Origin: Natrinema mahii
Lineage (GTDB): Archaea; Halobacteriota; Halobacteria; Halobacteriales; Natrialbaceae
NCBI GenBank assembly: GCA_000690595.2
Contig: JHUT02000001.1
Span: 1-64,000 of the forward strand
DNA: 64,000 nucleotides
Direction: 5' to 3'
The translations under genes and the position numbers were made by a program. Under the pieces are notes generated by a model that searched no databases, had not been told where the DNA came from, and was given only the letters and a program-made list of their open reading frames with translations. Position 1 is the first letter of the stretch. Every line of letters starts with the position of its first letter. Shown piece by piece: positions 34,138-43,400 of the stretch.

Positions 34138-34908
34138 TCAGTCGGACAACGGTTCCGCGAGTCCTTCGTCAAAGATTTTTGCTTTGACGTCCTCAACAGG
34201 AAACTCAATTCCAAGATATGTTGCATCATCTTCGGGCACCGGTCCTTCCGGGAGCGTGAGTTCGATGACCTTCCCATTGAGTTCGACCCAGGCGTGTTCG
34301 ATCGGTGAATTGAACGAATTGGCCATGACGTAGCCCTCGACATATACTACATCATGGGACTCGCCGAAGGTTGCCGCTGTGAGAAGCGCGTTACGGTAGC
34401 ACTGCTGAGGCTCGCAGTCGGCAGCGACCTCAAATAAGTCAGTGAGTTCAAGTTCCTCACTGGTCAGTGGCGCAGTCTCCCGCCAACTACCGTCGGCGTA
34501 GTACGTTTCAGCTCTCTCAGAGAAGCGACGGAGGCTCTGGAGGTGGTCCAGAATATACTGTTCGTTAAGTGTAGTCGCGTCCGCACGCGTAGGCGTCGGT
34601 AATTCATCCGCGACTGAATCCACGAGGTTGTCGGGATCAATTTTCTCAACGTCGTCGGGATCGGTCGGTACGAATCCCCGAGTCAGTCCTTTGGGATACA
34701 TCTCCGGATTGGCTTCGAGCCACTGACGGGCTTCCTCGAATCCGAAGTGGTCGAGGCCTTCGTGGACTTCAGTGTACATGTTGACGACTCCCGACTTCCT
34801 GAGCGCTTCGAGTTGCGCAAAGACCGCCGGGGGGACATGGATACCTCCATTCGGCTGAGAGTGGGAGTCGCTATCTTGCTGGTCTCTATTTGATGGGGAA
34901 CTTGTCAT
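34138..34908 (-). CDS. DUF5049-like protein with Cys-His peptidase-like core
   Basis: A 256-residue protein (ATG 34908). The N-terminal part VFAQLEALRKSGVVNMYTEV then FEEARQWLEANPEMY resembles the phage DUF5049 domain. The C-terminal part has DCEPQQCYRNALLTAA with a Cys on a helix, and EGYV then PIEHAWVELNGKVIELT, the Cys and His arrangement of a papain or transglutaminase-like fold (Cys about 171, His about 211). It could be a peptidase-like toxin, antirestriction or remodelling protein; no reaction can be assigned. The 294-base gap 34909-35202 upstream has no visible feature. Confidence 0.45.
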   Translation of the reverse strand: MTSSPSNRDQQDSDSHSQPNGGIHVPPAVFAQLEALRKSGVVNMYTEVHEGLDHFGFEEARQWLEANPEMYPKGLTRGFVPTDPDDVEKIDPDNLVDSVADELPTPTRADATTLNEQYILDHLQSLRRFSERAETYYADGSWRETAPLTSEELELTDLFEVAADCEPQQCYRNALLTAATFGESHDVVYVEGYVMANSFNSPIEHAWVELNGKVIELTLPEGPVPEDDATYLGIEFPVEDVKAKIFDEGLAEPLSD

Positions 34909-35202
34909 GAAATGCGCCACATAATTGACGTGGGGGTATTTAAGCCTCTGGGGTACAAAATTTGATAATATTATTCTTTCTACCATCCCGAATCTTGGGT
35001 TCTGACTGAAGAGGTCCCGTGATAGAACAGGACAAGGATTGTGCAGAGTGCGAAAATGATGCCGTATGGCATGACTCCGATCAGGAAACCATTATTGCGG
35101 AGGCCACACAGGGTATTCATCGGAGAGCGCCACGGCTGACCCGCAAACGTGGAGGTCGGTGGCTCTCCATCCGCTAACCGAACGATCTTCTATCAACACA
35201 TA

Positions 35203-35481
35203 TCAGGTGGAGTTTGATCGATGTGATTCGAGTGCCACTATCCCTTGGTTCGTGACCGCGTAGATGAACGCGTATCCGGCATCGATATCCTCGACTAATT
35301 CGAGCCTCTCGAGTCGGTGTAGCGTGTTAGCGAATTCCTCCGGACGTAGGTCGGTGACCTCCTGTTCTAAATAGCCGTAGAGCTGTTTCCCCGAGATATT
35401 CCCGAACCTATCGAGGATTTCGAGAACGGTGAATCCGAGTTCCTTCTTTCGAACGCGAGGGTCGTCGCTCCCTGGATTCAT
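35203..35481 (-). CDS. Small winged-helix protein
   Basis: A 92-residue protein with a single winged helix: GFTVLEILDRFGNISGKQLYGYLEQEV then FANTLHRLERLELVEDIDAGYAFIYAVTNQG. Its ATG overlaps the stop of integrase 2 (ATGA), so the two are translated together. Paired small winged-helix proteins often act as excisionase or as a regulator of integrase direction (inference). Confidence 0.7.
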   Translation of the reverse strand: MNPGSDDPRVRKKELGFTVLEILDRFGNISGKQLYGYLEQEVTDLRPEEFANTLHRLERLELVEDIDAGYAFIYAVTNQGIVALESHRSNST

Positions 35482-36584
35482 CCCATTCGGTCCAGCGCCG
35501 CTCGCCGGTCCTCGGGCGGCGTCTGATCGTACTTCATCGTCGTCTGTTCGGACTTGTGGCGTAGTTGTGCCTGGGCAGCAGCGAGTCCCTCTTCGCGTGC
35601 CATGTACGTCCCCACCGAATGTCGGATACAGTACCAGCTCATCTGGCGGCCCTCGGTCGCGATATCTGCAATCTCGCAGAGCCGTTCAAGCAGGTTCTTG
35701 AGCGCGCGCGTCTGATAGGGGTTCGCCTGCCGAGTCAGCCATAACGCGTCCGTGTCCGCGTACATCTCGTAGTGTTCCCGCTCAGTGAGCCACCGCTCGA
35801 GCATCTCGGCGGTGCGCTCTTGGATGCTCACGATCCAGTTCTCGGTGTTCTTCGAGGACTCGTCTTTCGGGATGCGAAGCACCCGGTTCGGCGCGTCCAC
35901 CCAGTAGGTCTTGGCTCGTTCGACCTCGATGGGACGGAGGCCGGCGTCGAGACTCGCTGCAACCAGCGACGGAATCTTCCAGCCATTGGCCCGTTCCCAG
36001 TCCGTGGGGGACACTGCTGACTTTGGCTTCTCGAAGCGCTGGGCGAGGTACGCCTTCCAGCGATCGCGCTGGTCCGGTGAGAGATCGTTATACGCCGGAA
36101 TGCTGCCGTATTCCAGCGATGCTTCCCGGATCATAGACCGTTCCTCGCGCGTCAGGTAATCGCGAGGCTGAGAGGCGCTATCGTTGGAGTGGAACGTGAT
36201 CGCTGGCTCGTACTCGTCGAACCCGTGCTCGTGGTGGCGCCACTTGAACAGCATCTGGAGCGCCTTCTGGTAGTTCGACCGATCGGCGTTCGATCGATCC
36301 TCGTATGCCAATTGCTTCAGGAACGCATCGGCGTGTTCGTGCGACGGATCGGAAACGTATCGGTCTTCCTCCTCCCATACCCAGCGGTAGAACTTGTCCA
36401 TTCGGCTGGCGCGGGCGCTCACTGTCGTCCGAGCGTATCCCTCGACCTGATCGGGATCTTTGCCGAACGTGAGCAGCCACTCGAGACAGGCCTCGCGCGT
36501 CGATCGGTAGTCTACCAGCTGGCGCTGGTTGAGGTACTCGCGACTCGGTTCCGTGACGACAGTGATGTCGTCCAGATCGGTCAT
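35478..36584 (-). CDS. Tyrosine recombinase/integrase 2 next to tRNA-Glu
   Basis: A 368-residue integrase. The N-terminal DNA-binding part includes RMDKFYRWVWEE. The catalytic part has AASLDAGLRPIEVERAKTYW (Arg), QMSWYCIRHSVGTYM (Tyr-x-x-Arg-His, the same replaced His as integrase 1) and QLRHKSEQTTMKYDQTP with the nucleophilic Tyr. It lies 184 bases from the 3' end of a tRNA-Glu gene, oriented as expected for an element integrated into that 3' end. Recombination would restore the tRNA at one end of the element and leave a copy of its 3' part at the other. Confidence 0.9.
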   Translation of the reverse strand: MTDLDDITVVTEPSREYLNQRQLVDYRSTREACLEWLLTFGKDPDQVEGYARTTVSARASRMDKFYRWVWEEEDRYVSDPSHEHADAFLKQLAYEDRSNADRSNYQKALQMLFKWRHHEHGFDEYEPAITFHSNDSASQPRDYLTREERSMIREASLEYGSIPAYNDLSPDQRDRWKAYLAQRFEKPKSAVSPTDWERANGWKIPSLVAASLDAGLRPIEVERAKTYWVDAPNRVLRIPKDESSKNTENWIVSIQERTAEMLERWLTEREHYEMYADTDALWLTRQANPYQTRALKNLLERLCEIADIATEGRQMSWYCIRHSVGTYMAREEGLAAAQAQLRHKSEQTTMKYDQTPPEDRRAALDRMG

Positions 36585-36653
36585 CTGTTACCCCCACGCC
36601 GTCCGGCGAATGTGTTTGCCGTTCCGGCGAACGTAACTACCGGGCAATCAGTC

Positions 36654-36671
36654 GAAATCGCCAGACGGCGG
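36654..36671. repeat. Direct repeat copy 1 between integrase 2 and tRNA
   Basis: GAAATCGCCAGACGGCGG; the copy at 36741-36758 differs only at one base (GAAATCACCAGACGGCGG). The pair, 87 bases apart between the integrase and the tRNA, is a candidate arm-type binding site of the integrase or excisionase. A shorter direct repeat CCGGCGAA occurs at 36603-36610 and 36624-36631. Confidence 0.5.
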
Positions 36672-36740
36672 TGCGATGCAGTCTTCCGAGCTTCGTAATA
36701 GTCCTGTGGCGGCAATGTGAATCACCATCTTGCCACGGAC

Positions 36741-36758
36741 GAAATCACCAGACGGCGG
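36741..36758. repeat. Direct repeat copy 2 between integrase 2 and tRNA
   Basis: GAAATCACCAGACGGCGG, 17 of 18 bases identical to 36654-36671. It ends 11 bases before the 3' end of the tRNA gene. Confidence 0.5.
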
Positions 36759-36768
36759 GAGGAAGGAG

Positions 36769-36843
36769 TGCTCCGACAGGGATTCGAACCCTGGTCATTG
36801 CCTCGAGAGGGCAATATGATTGGCCGGACTACACTATCGGAGC
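36769..36843 (-). tRNA. tRNA-Glu (anticodon CTC)
   Basis: The cloverleaf is complete on the minus strand. The acceptor stem is GCTCCGA with TCGGAGC plus discriminator A (36769). The anticodon stem TTGCC and GGCAA encloses the loop CTCTCGA, giving anticodon CTC (reads GAG). The T arm has GGTTCGAATCC. No CCA is encoded and no intron is seen. It is the probable attachment site (attB core) of the island: integrase 2 lies just past its 3' end, and base composition changes here. Confidence 0.95.
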
Positions 36844-36962
36844 ACGTTGCGTCGCGCCTCGGCGCGTCGCGAGTGCATTCCATCGTAGCGCCGTCTGATG
36901 TTTAAGCATTCCGTTTCGAGCCGGGGGTGTCGACCGCTCTCACGCGTCATTTGTCGGCCGGG

Positions 36963-38189
36963 TTATTCTTCGAACGGCGACTTGGTCGCCTCGGGTTCGA
37001 ACCCCTCGAGGCTGATGATGTTCTCGCGACCGACGCGGAGTTTGCTGATCGTGCCTTCCTCTTCCATGTCGGAGAGCAGCATGCTCACTTTGGACTTCGA
37101 CCAGCCGGTTTCCTCGACGATGTTGACCTGCTTCATCCGGCCGCCGTTCTCGCGGATGAGTTTGACGACGCGGTCCTCGTCGGTCAGCAACTCCTCGTTG
37201 GGGATCGACTCGGAGTCGGTGGCCGAATCGGCGGTCGAACCGGGACCGGCGGCCGCCCCGTCAGCGGGAGCCGTCGGGTCAGCGTCGTTCGACGGCGATT
37301 CGTCGTCGCTACCGAGGCCGTCTCGTCGATACCAGACCGCGGCTGCGACGACGGCGACGATCAGGAGGGCACCGACGAGGAACGGAACGAGGCCCCCGCC
37401 GGCCATCCCCTCGAGCGGCCCCGCGTTGCCGTCGCCGATGGCGGCCGAATCGGGGCGGTCGAACACGGCCCGCGGCCGACCGTCGATGAACTCCCGGTCG
37501 CCGTTCCAGCGAACCGACTCCGCACCCGCGAGCGAATCGCCGGCGTACTGGGCATCGTCGGGTTCGATCGACCGGAACGTCAGGTCCCCGCCGGCTTCGA
37601 TGACGATCGCCTGCTCCGCGGAGAGCGGCACCCCGTCGAAGACGTCGCCGACGACAAGCCGGTCGTCCCGAACGGCGGCGAAGTTCGTCCACGTGAACGA
37701 CATCTCGACGACCCCGGTCGGCGTGAACTGGTCTTCGATCCGTGCCGACCGCTGGAAGTTCGTCGCTTCCATCTCCCGGCCAGCCTCCTGCATGCCGGCC
37801 CGGGTCAGTTCGCGTGACTGGTTGGTAAACCGATCGTAGAGGCCCGTTTCGTTCGCCTGGAACTCCTCGGCGAAGGCCTCGAAGTTCTCCCGGGTTCGGG
37901 TCGCGTTCTCGTCGTCGGTAAATCGCTGCTCGTATCGGAACGTCCAGGTCGCGCTGCCGTTCTCGTGGACGCGGATCTCGAACGTTGTACTATCGAACTC
38001 CCGCGTGTCCTGTCTGAGCAGCCCCTGCGAGTCCTGCGGCGCGATTGCGGCCCCAGTCTGTGGCTCGGCCGGCGTCGTCGAGACGGCGTCGCCCGGCTCG
38101 CCGGCCGCCAGCGATGCCGTTGCGCCGACGGCGAGGACGGACGACAGAACGAGAAGCACGACGAGTCCGACGGAGCCCGGCCGATTCAT
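36963..38189 (-). CDS. Membrane-anchored winged-helix protein
   Basis: A 408-residue protein from the ATG at 38189. The start MNRPGSVGLVVLLVLSSVLA is a signal peptide or first membrane segment. A beta-rich extracellular domain follows (ENGSATWTFRYEQRF). A single transmembrane helix (PFLVGALLIVAVVAAAVWY, about residue 275) leads to an acidic linker and a cytosolic winged helix (VVKLIRENGGRMKQVNIVEE then SKSKVSMLLSDMEEEG) near the C-terminus. Such haloarchaeal proteins are thought to pass an outside signal to DNA. A TATA-like box lies at 38209-38219. It is the first core gene beyond the tRNA. Confidence 0.75.
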   Translation of the reverse strand: MNRPGSVGLVVLLVLSSVLAVGATASLAAGEPGDAVSTTPAEPQTGAAIAPQDSQGLLRQDTREFDSTTFEIRVHENGSATWTFRYEQRFTDDENATRTRENFEAFAEEFQANETGLYDRFTNQSRELTRAGMQEAGREMEATNFQRSARIEDQFTPTGVVEMSFTWTNFAAVRDDRLVVGDVFDGVPLSAEQAIVIEAGGDLTFRSIEPDDAQYAGDSLAGAESVRWNGDREFIDGRPRAVFDRPDSAAIGDGNAGPLEGMAGGGLVPFLVGALLIVAVVAAAVWYRRDGLGSDDESPSNDADPTAPADGAAAGPGSTADSATDSESIPNEELLTDEDRVVKLIRENGGRMKQVNIVEETGWSKSKVSMLLSDMEEEGTISKLRVGRENIISLEGFEPEATKSPFEE

Positions 38190-38208
38190 TCGTCTCCCAC
38201 TACGTGCC

Positions 38209-38219
38209 GGAGCTAAAAA
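38209..38219 (-). promoter_or_regulatory. TATA-like promoter of the membrane winged-helix gene
   Basis: On the minus strand this reads GCATTTTTAGC, 20-30 bases before the ATG at 38189, again implying a leaderless mRNA. Confidence 0.45.
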
Positions 38220-38359
38220 TGCTTGTGAATATTCCGACCGAACCGATCGGCCAGAGGAACCCCACCGGCAGTCGGATCGATACACCCGAAGCTCCCGTTG
38301 CGGCGGATTCCACGCCGCGTGTCGATACCCACAAACCGATCGACCGCGTATCGCCGGCT

Positions 38360-38938
38360 ATGATTGCCAATCTCGCGCAGGGCGTCCAGGCGTTTACCAG
38401 CAACGTCTTCCTCGTCGACGGCGACCGACCCGTGATCATCGACACTGGTGCGAACTTCGACGCCGTCGCGGCCGTTCGCGACCACGTCGACGACCTCGAG
38501 GCGGTAATTCTCACCCACACCCACCGGGACCACGTTGGCAACCTCGCGGCGGTCAAAGACGCCTTCGGCGTCGACGCGTGGGGTTTTGACACCGCGATCG
38601 ACGGCGTCGATCACGCCATCGACGACGAGGAAACGGTTCAGTTGGGCGACCACGACTACGTTGCGCTGCATACGCCCGGCCACAAGAACGACCACCTCTG
38701 TTTCTACTCGGAGCCGGCCGGCGTCCTCTTCGCCGGCGACCTGATCTTCCAGAACGGGAGCTTCGGGCGCACCGACCTCGAGGAAGGCGACCGCGCGGCG
38801 TTGATCGAGAGCATCGACCGGGTCCGCGAGCGGATCGACCCCGACCTTGCAGAGATGCACACGGGCCACGGCCCGAGCGTGACGACGGATCCGTACGACC
38901 ACGTCGAACTCGCGGCGCGGATGTCCCGGCAGGCCTGA
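38360..38938 (+). CDS. Metallo-beta-lactamase-fold hydrolase
   Basis: A 192-residue MBL-fold enzyme. Metal-binding motifs are VILTHTHRDHVGN (HxHxDH), HTPGHKNDHL and LFAGDLIF, with a final MHTGHGPSV. The core length and the start MIANLAQGVQAFTSNVFLVD match small haloarchaeal glyoxalase-II-like hydrolases. An upstream in-frame start at 38219 would overlap the opposing promoter and is less likely. Substrate unknown; hydroxyacylglutathione-like thioesters are a family guess. Confidence 0.82.
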   Translation: MIANLAQGVQAFTSNVFLVDGDRPVIIDTGANFDAVAAVRDHVDDLEAVILTHTHRDHVGNLAAVKDAFGVDAWGFDTAIDGVDHAIDDEETVQLGDHDYVALHTPGHKNDHLCFYSEPAGVLFAGDLIFQNGSFGRTDLEEGDRAALIESIDRVRERIDPDLAEMHTGHGPSVTTDPYDHVELAARMSRQA

Positions 38939-38959
38939 CCCGCGGTCGCTGTTTGGGGC

Positions 38960-39790
38960 CTACACTCGGCCGGCGGCATCCAGCAGCGCGTCGTACGCGT
39001 CCGCGTACGCGTCGGCGATCCTTGCGGGGTCGTTCCGTTCGTCGGTCCCGAGCGCCGGCAGTCGAACCCGCTCGAGGGGATCGAGATACTCGAGGGCGTC
39101 GGGGACGCGTTTCTCGACGGCACCGTCTCTGGGACTGGAGCTGGCGACCTCGCAGGCGCGACAGTAGCGATCGCCCGGATAGAGCCGAACCCGGCCGGGT
39201 TCGACGGCTGCGACGGCCGCGATCGACGCCGGCTCGAGGGAGTCGAGCGGGAGCGCGATGTCGCTGTAAGACTCGACGACGGCGACCTCCGTGGCCTCGA
39301 TCTCGGCGGCCAGTCGCTCGAAAGCGGGGACGTACTCCCGCTCGGCGAGGGCGTTGAACTCGGCGACGGTCTCGACGGGGACGGCGTCGGCAAGCGGGAG
39401 CGCCTCGGCGACCCGATCCGGAACGGCGGCGGTGGCGTTGCGAACGAACAGCGGGTCGTCGGCCTCGCGACCGATCCGGTCGACTACGAACTCCCGGTCC
39501 GAGCGGCCGAGCAGTCCCGTCCCGCCGTCGGGAGCGGGCCGCCACAGCCGATGGACGGGGTTGAGCCGTTCGGGCGGCCGCTCGCGGCCGTCGGCCGCCG
39601 AGAGTCGCGCGGCGTCTTTACCGTACAGTCGTCCGTCGGAAAGGGCTCGCCGACAGTCATCGTGGTCGAACCAGAAGTCGTTGCCGGCGCGGGGCTTGTA
39701 GCCGACTGCGCCGGTCCGCTCGAGCAGGCCGGCCGAGAACGTGGTCTTGCCGGCGTCGACGCGGTCGGCACCGACCACGAGCAGGATCAT
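38960..39790 (-). CDS. P-loop ATPase of unknown role
   Basis: A 276-residue protein from the ATG at 39790. It opens with LLVVGADRVDAGKTTFSAGL, a Walker A of the dethiobiotin-synthetase-like or MinD-like type (GxxxxxGKT). Cys pair YCRACEVA lies near residue 205. It looks like a small-molecule or regulatory ATPase conserved in haloarchaea. The ATG overlaps the stop of the DUF5827-like gene by 4 bases, so the two form an operon. Confidence 0.6.
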   Translation of the reverse strand: MILLVVGADRVDAGKTTFSAGLLERTGAVGYKPRAGNDFWFDHDDCRRALSDGRLYGKDAARLSAADGRERPPERLNPVHRLWRPAPDGGTGLLGRSDREFVVDRIGREADDPLFVRNATAAVPDRVAEALPLADAVPVETVAEFNALAEREYVPAFERLAAEIEATEVAVVESYSDIALPLDSLEPASIAAVAAVEPGRVRLYPGDRYCRACEVASSSPRDGAVEKRVPDALEYLDPLERVRLPALGTDERNDPARIADAYADAYDALLDAAGRV

Positions 39791-40053
39791 TCCCGCAGGC
39801 CGTAGTAGCCGGGCTCGTCCTCGTCGCGGGGTTCGGCGACCACGAGGTCCTCGGCGTTGGTCATCACCCACGGAATCGCCCAGTCGAGCAGGATGTCCTC
39901 CGTCTCGCGGTCGATGTCCGCGTCCGGCTCGAGGCCCTGGAGCATGCGGGCGATCTCGTAGACGGTGTACATCCGGTCCTCCTCGAGCAGTTCCGCGGGG
40001 GTGTAGAAGTCACACGGCGGGAGACTCTCGAACTCCGATTTGGGTACGGGCAT
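39787..40053 (-). CDS. DUF5827-like small protein
   Basis: An 88-residue acidic protein (SEFESLPPCDFYTPAELLEE, MYTVYEIARMLQGLEP, LLDWAIPWVMTNAED). It matches the haloarchaeal DUF5827 pattern as I recall it; the function is unknown. It heads a two-gene operon with the ATPase. A TATA-like element at 40079-40086 is 26-33 bases before the ATG. Confidence 0.7.
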   Translation of the reverse strand: MPVPKSEFESLPPCDFYTPAELLEEDRMYTVYEIARMLQGLEPDADIDRETEDILLDWAIPWVMTNAEDLVVAEPRDEDEPGYYGLRE

Positions 40054-40078
40054 ACGCCCTCGTACCGCCGGCCGACGC

Positions 40079-40086
40079 CTAAATGA
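40079..40086 (-). promoter_or_regulatory. TATA-like promoter of the DUF5827/ATPase operon
   Basis: CATTTAGG on the minus strand, 26-33 bases before the start at 40053. The transcript would be leaderless. Confidence 0.4.
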
Positions 40087-40178
40087 TTCGTTCGGGAGTC
40101 GAGCCGGACCGCGAGTACCTGCGTACGGCCGGCATCAAAACGAGAGCCGATCCCCGCGATGCGGTGGCACGCGCTGGG

Positions 40179-40207
40179 CCGCGGTTCGCCACCGTGGCGA
40201 ACCGCGG
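40179..40207. repeat. 29-base perfect palindrome
   Basis: CCGCGGTTCGCCAC and its exact inverse GTGGCGAACCGCGG are separated by a single C at 40193. It lies in the 377-base gap 40054-40430 between the small ATPase operon and the dehydrogenase gene. It may be a regulator binding site, a REP-like repeat or a transcript-stopping stem. Confidence 0.6.
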
Positions 40208-40280
40208 CGTAACGCTGCGCGAGGTTGTCGCGAGTAATGCGGGGCCGTTGGTCCCGCATACTATGTGAACGGGCAGAGCG

Positions 40281-40323
40281 CGGCGCTACGCGCCGCGACC
40301 GTCGGGACGGCGAAGCCGTCCCG
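40281..40323 (-). terminator. Two hairpins after the FAD/Fe-S dehydrogenase gene
   Basis: GCGGCG...CGCCGC (40281-40297) and GGGACGGC-GAA-GCCGTCCC (40305-40323) lie about 110 bases past the stop of the dehydrogenase gene (40431). Archaeal termination usually relies on T-tracts, which are missing, so these may instead stabilise the 3' end or be repeat elements. Confidence 0.35.
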
Positions 40324-40430
40324 CAGCGCCCGTGAGCAGCAATCGGCTGGGGAGGGCGTGGCCTCCGTGTCGCCGCGGTAGCAGAACGGCTCGCGCCGCT
40401 GTCCACTCGACGAACCCGGCAACGCAGCGT

Positions 40431-43400
40431 CTACCTATCCGAGTCGAGCCCTCGAGCGAGCAGTTCGACGGGGTGGGCCGGCCGGTCGTACCCCTCGAAG
40501 TCGCCGACCTGCGTCCGACAGGAGGTGCCGGACGCGGCCACGATCGGCTCGCCGCCGTCGCCCGACGCCTCGGCCGCGCTCGCCTCGAGTCGCTCCCGTA
40601 GCATCGACCCCATCGCCCTCGAGAGGTCGTAGTGTTCCGCCTCGTAGCCGAAACTGCCGGCCATCCCACAGCACGTCGAGTCGACGGGATCGACGGCGTA
40701 GCCCGCCCGCCGGAGGACGCCGACGGCGTGGTGGTCCGCGCCGCGCGCTTTCTGGTGGCAGTGGCCGTGGAACGTCACCGGCGTCCCCGTCGTCGCCGAC
40801 TCGTCGAACGACAGCGCCTCGTCCAACCGGCGCTCGTCGAGGTACTCACAGACCCCGGAGGCGTTCGCCGCGAGCGTCTCGACCCGATCGTCCGCGAGCA
40901 GCGACCGGTACTCGTCGACGACCATCGCCGCGTCCGAGGGCTCGAGGAACAGGACCGACCACCCGCGCTCGAGGTAGGGCTCGAGGTCGTCGAGCAGGTC
41001 GCGGCCCCGTTCGGCCGCAGTCTCGAGCACCCCTTCGGAGTAGGCGGCCCGCCCGGTCGGGCCGAGATCCGGGACTGCGACGCGGACGGCCGCGGCCTCG
41101 AGAATCTCGACGGCCGCCTGCCCGACCTCGGGATGTGAGTAGTTCGTATCCGTGTCGGGAAAGAGGACGACGCCGGCCGTCGCGTCCTCGGGGGCCACCT
41201 GGGATCCGCCGCGCGCTCGCGGCGCTACCGCTCGCGTTTCCGAGACGTCGTCGACGTCTCGCTGCTCGAACCACTCGACCAACGACTCCCGCCGGAACGT
41301 CGGCAGCGTCCGTTCGGGTGCGATTCCGATCGTCTTCTCGAGGACCGTCCGCGCGCCCGGCAGGTCCGTCGCGTGGTTCGTCACCGGCGCGAACGTACTC
41401 CCCAGCGACGCCAGTCGGTCGACGTTCGCGAACAGTCGCTCGCGCAGGTTCGCGCCCTCTCGCTCGTGATACCCGTGTTTGACTTCGGCCTTGAGCCTCG
41501 CGAGGTCGACGCCGGTCGGGCAGTCGCTTTGACAGCCCTTGCAGCCGACACACAGGTCGAGGACGTCGGACTGGAACCGCTCGCTGTACAGCTCCTCAGG
41601 GTCGATCTCGCCGCTGATCGCTGCCCGGAGCAGGTTGGCCCGCCCGCGGGTCGTGGCGATCTCCTCTTCGGTCGCCCGGTAGGTCGGACACATCACGTCG
41701 CCGTCGGTCTGGCGACAGGTCCCACAGCCGTTACAGAGTTCGACGAGTTCCGAGAAGCCGCCCTCGTCGTCGAACTCGAGGGTGGTCCGGGGCTCGAGCG
41801 AGGCGTAGTCCGGCCCGTACCGCAACTGCGCCCGGCTGTCGGTCGGGTCCTCGTCGCGATAGACCACCTTCCCGGGGTTCATGCGCCAGTCCGGATCGAA
41901 GGCTGTCTTCAACTCCCGAAACGCGGCCCAGAGATCGGGGCCGTACAGCTTGGGGTTGAACGCCGTCCGAGCGAGGCCATCGCCGTGTTCGCCCGAGAAG
42001 GAGCCGTTGTGTTCGCGGACGAGGTCCGTCACGTCGTCGGCGATGGCCCGCATCTTCTCGACGTCCTCACCGTCCTTGAGGTTCAGCACCGGCCGGATGT
42101 GGAGGGTTCCGACGCCCGCGTGAGCGAAGTACGCGGCCTCGGTGTCGTGGGCCTCGAGGATCTCCTGAAACCCAGCGACGTATTCCGCCAGTTCCGCTGG
42201 GGGTACGGAGGCGTCCTCGACGAAGGGGTAGGGCTTCGGATCGCCGTCCATGCTCATCAACAGCGGAATGGCGGCCTTCCGGAGCTTCCAGAGCCGATCC
42301 TGTTTCGCGGCGTCGAACGCCTCGAGCGAGTCGAACGCCGCCCCGTCACCGACGAGACCGGTCGTCGCGGTTTCGACGGCCCCGGGGAGGTCGTCGACGA
42401 CCTCCGAATCGAACTCGAGCAGCAGCGCGGCCGCGGTGCCCTCGGGGATCGGCTCCGCGTACTCGGCGTACTCCGCCGACTCGGCGGCCAGCCGGAACAC
42501 CTCGTCGTCCAGCAACTCGACCGCACTGGCCTCGAGTTCGAGCGCCTCGGGGACGGCGGCCAGCGCCTCGAGCAGGTCGTCGTAGCAGTAGACCGCGAGC
42601 GCGGTTTCGTCCGGCCGAGTAACGAGCGAGAGCGTGGCTTCGACGACGACGCCGAGGGTTCCCTCCGCGCCGACGAGCAGTTTGGAGAGGTTGATGATTC
42701 GGTCCTCCTCCCCGCGGGCTTCGCCCGCTCGGTCTTCCGAGGCGGCTCTCGCCGCCTCGCTCTCCGCGTCCTCTCGGATCACTTTCTGCAGGTTGTAGCC
42801 GCTGACGCTGCGCTTGAGGTCGGGATAGCGCGCCTCGATTTCGTCGGCGTTGTCCTCGACGAGCGCCCGCACGGTGCGGTAGATTTCGGCCTCGCGGTCG
42901 TCTTTCGCAACGATGCGTTCCCACTCCGGTCCGTCGAGGACGACGTCTCGCGTGCGAATCAGCGAGCCGTCGGCCAGCACGACCTCGCACTCGTCGACGT
43001 AGGCGTCCGTGATCCCGTACCGGACCGAGTGGGCGCCCGTCGAGTTGTTCCCGATCCCGCCGCCGATCGTCGCCCGGTTCGAGGAGGCCGGATCGGGCGC
43101 GAACTGCAGGCCGTGGGGCTCGAGGGCGGCGTCGAGGTCGTCCTGGACCACCCCCGGCTGGACGACGGCGGTCCGGCCGTCGGGATCGATCTCGCGGACG
43201 TCGTCCATGTGCCGCGACAGGTCGAGGACGACACAGCCCGGCCCCACGGTCTGCCCGGCCAGCGACGACCCCGCACCCCGGGGGAGGACCGGCGCGTCGT
43301 GGTCGGCCGCGACCGCCATCGCGGCGCGGACGTCGGCGGTATCCCGCGGGAAGACGACGCCGGCGGGCTGTGCGCCGTAGATGCTCCCGTCCGTCGCGTA

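Noticed and set aside
36991-37012. GGTTCGAACCCC-like stretch as a second copy of the tRNA 3' end
   Set aside because: It lies inside a coding region, on the core side of the tRNA, and matches only the T-loop consensus.
37309-39545. Long arginine-rich frames on either strand in the GC-rich half
   Set aside because: They are shadows of real acidic genes, as usual in GC-rich haloarchaeal DNA: strongly basic, low complexity and overlapping genes with clear motifs.
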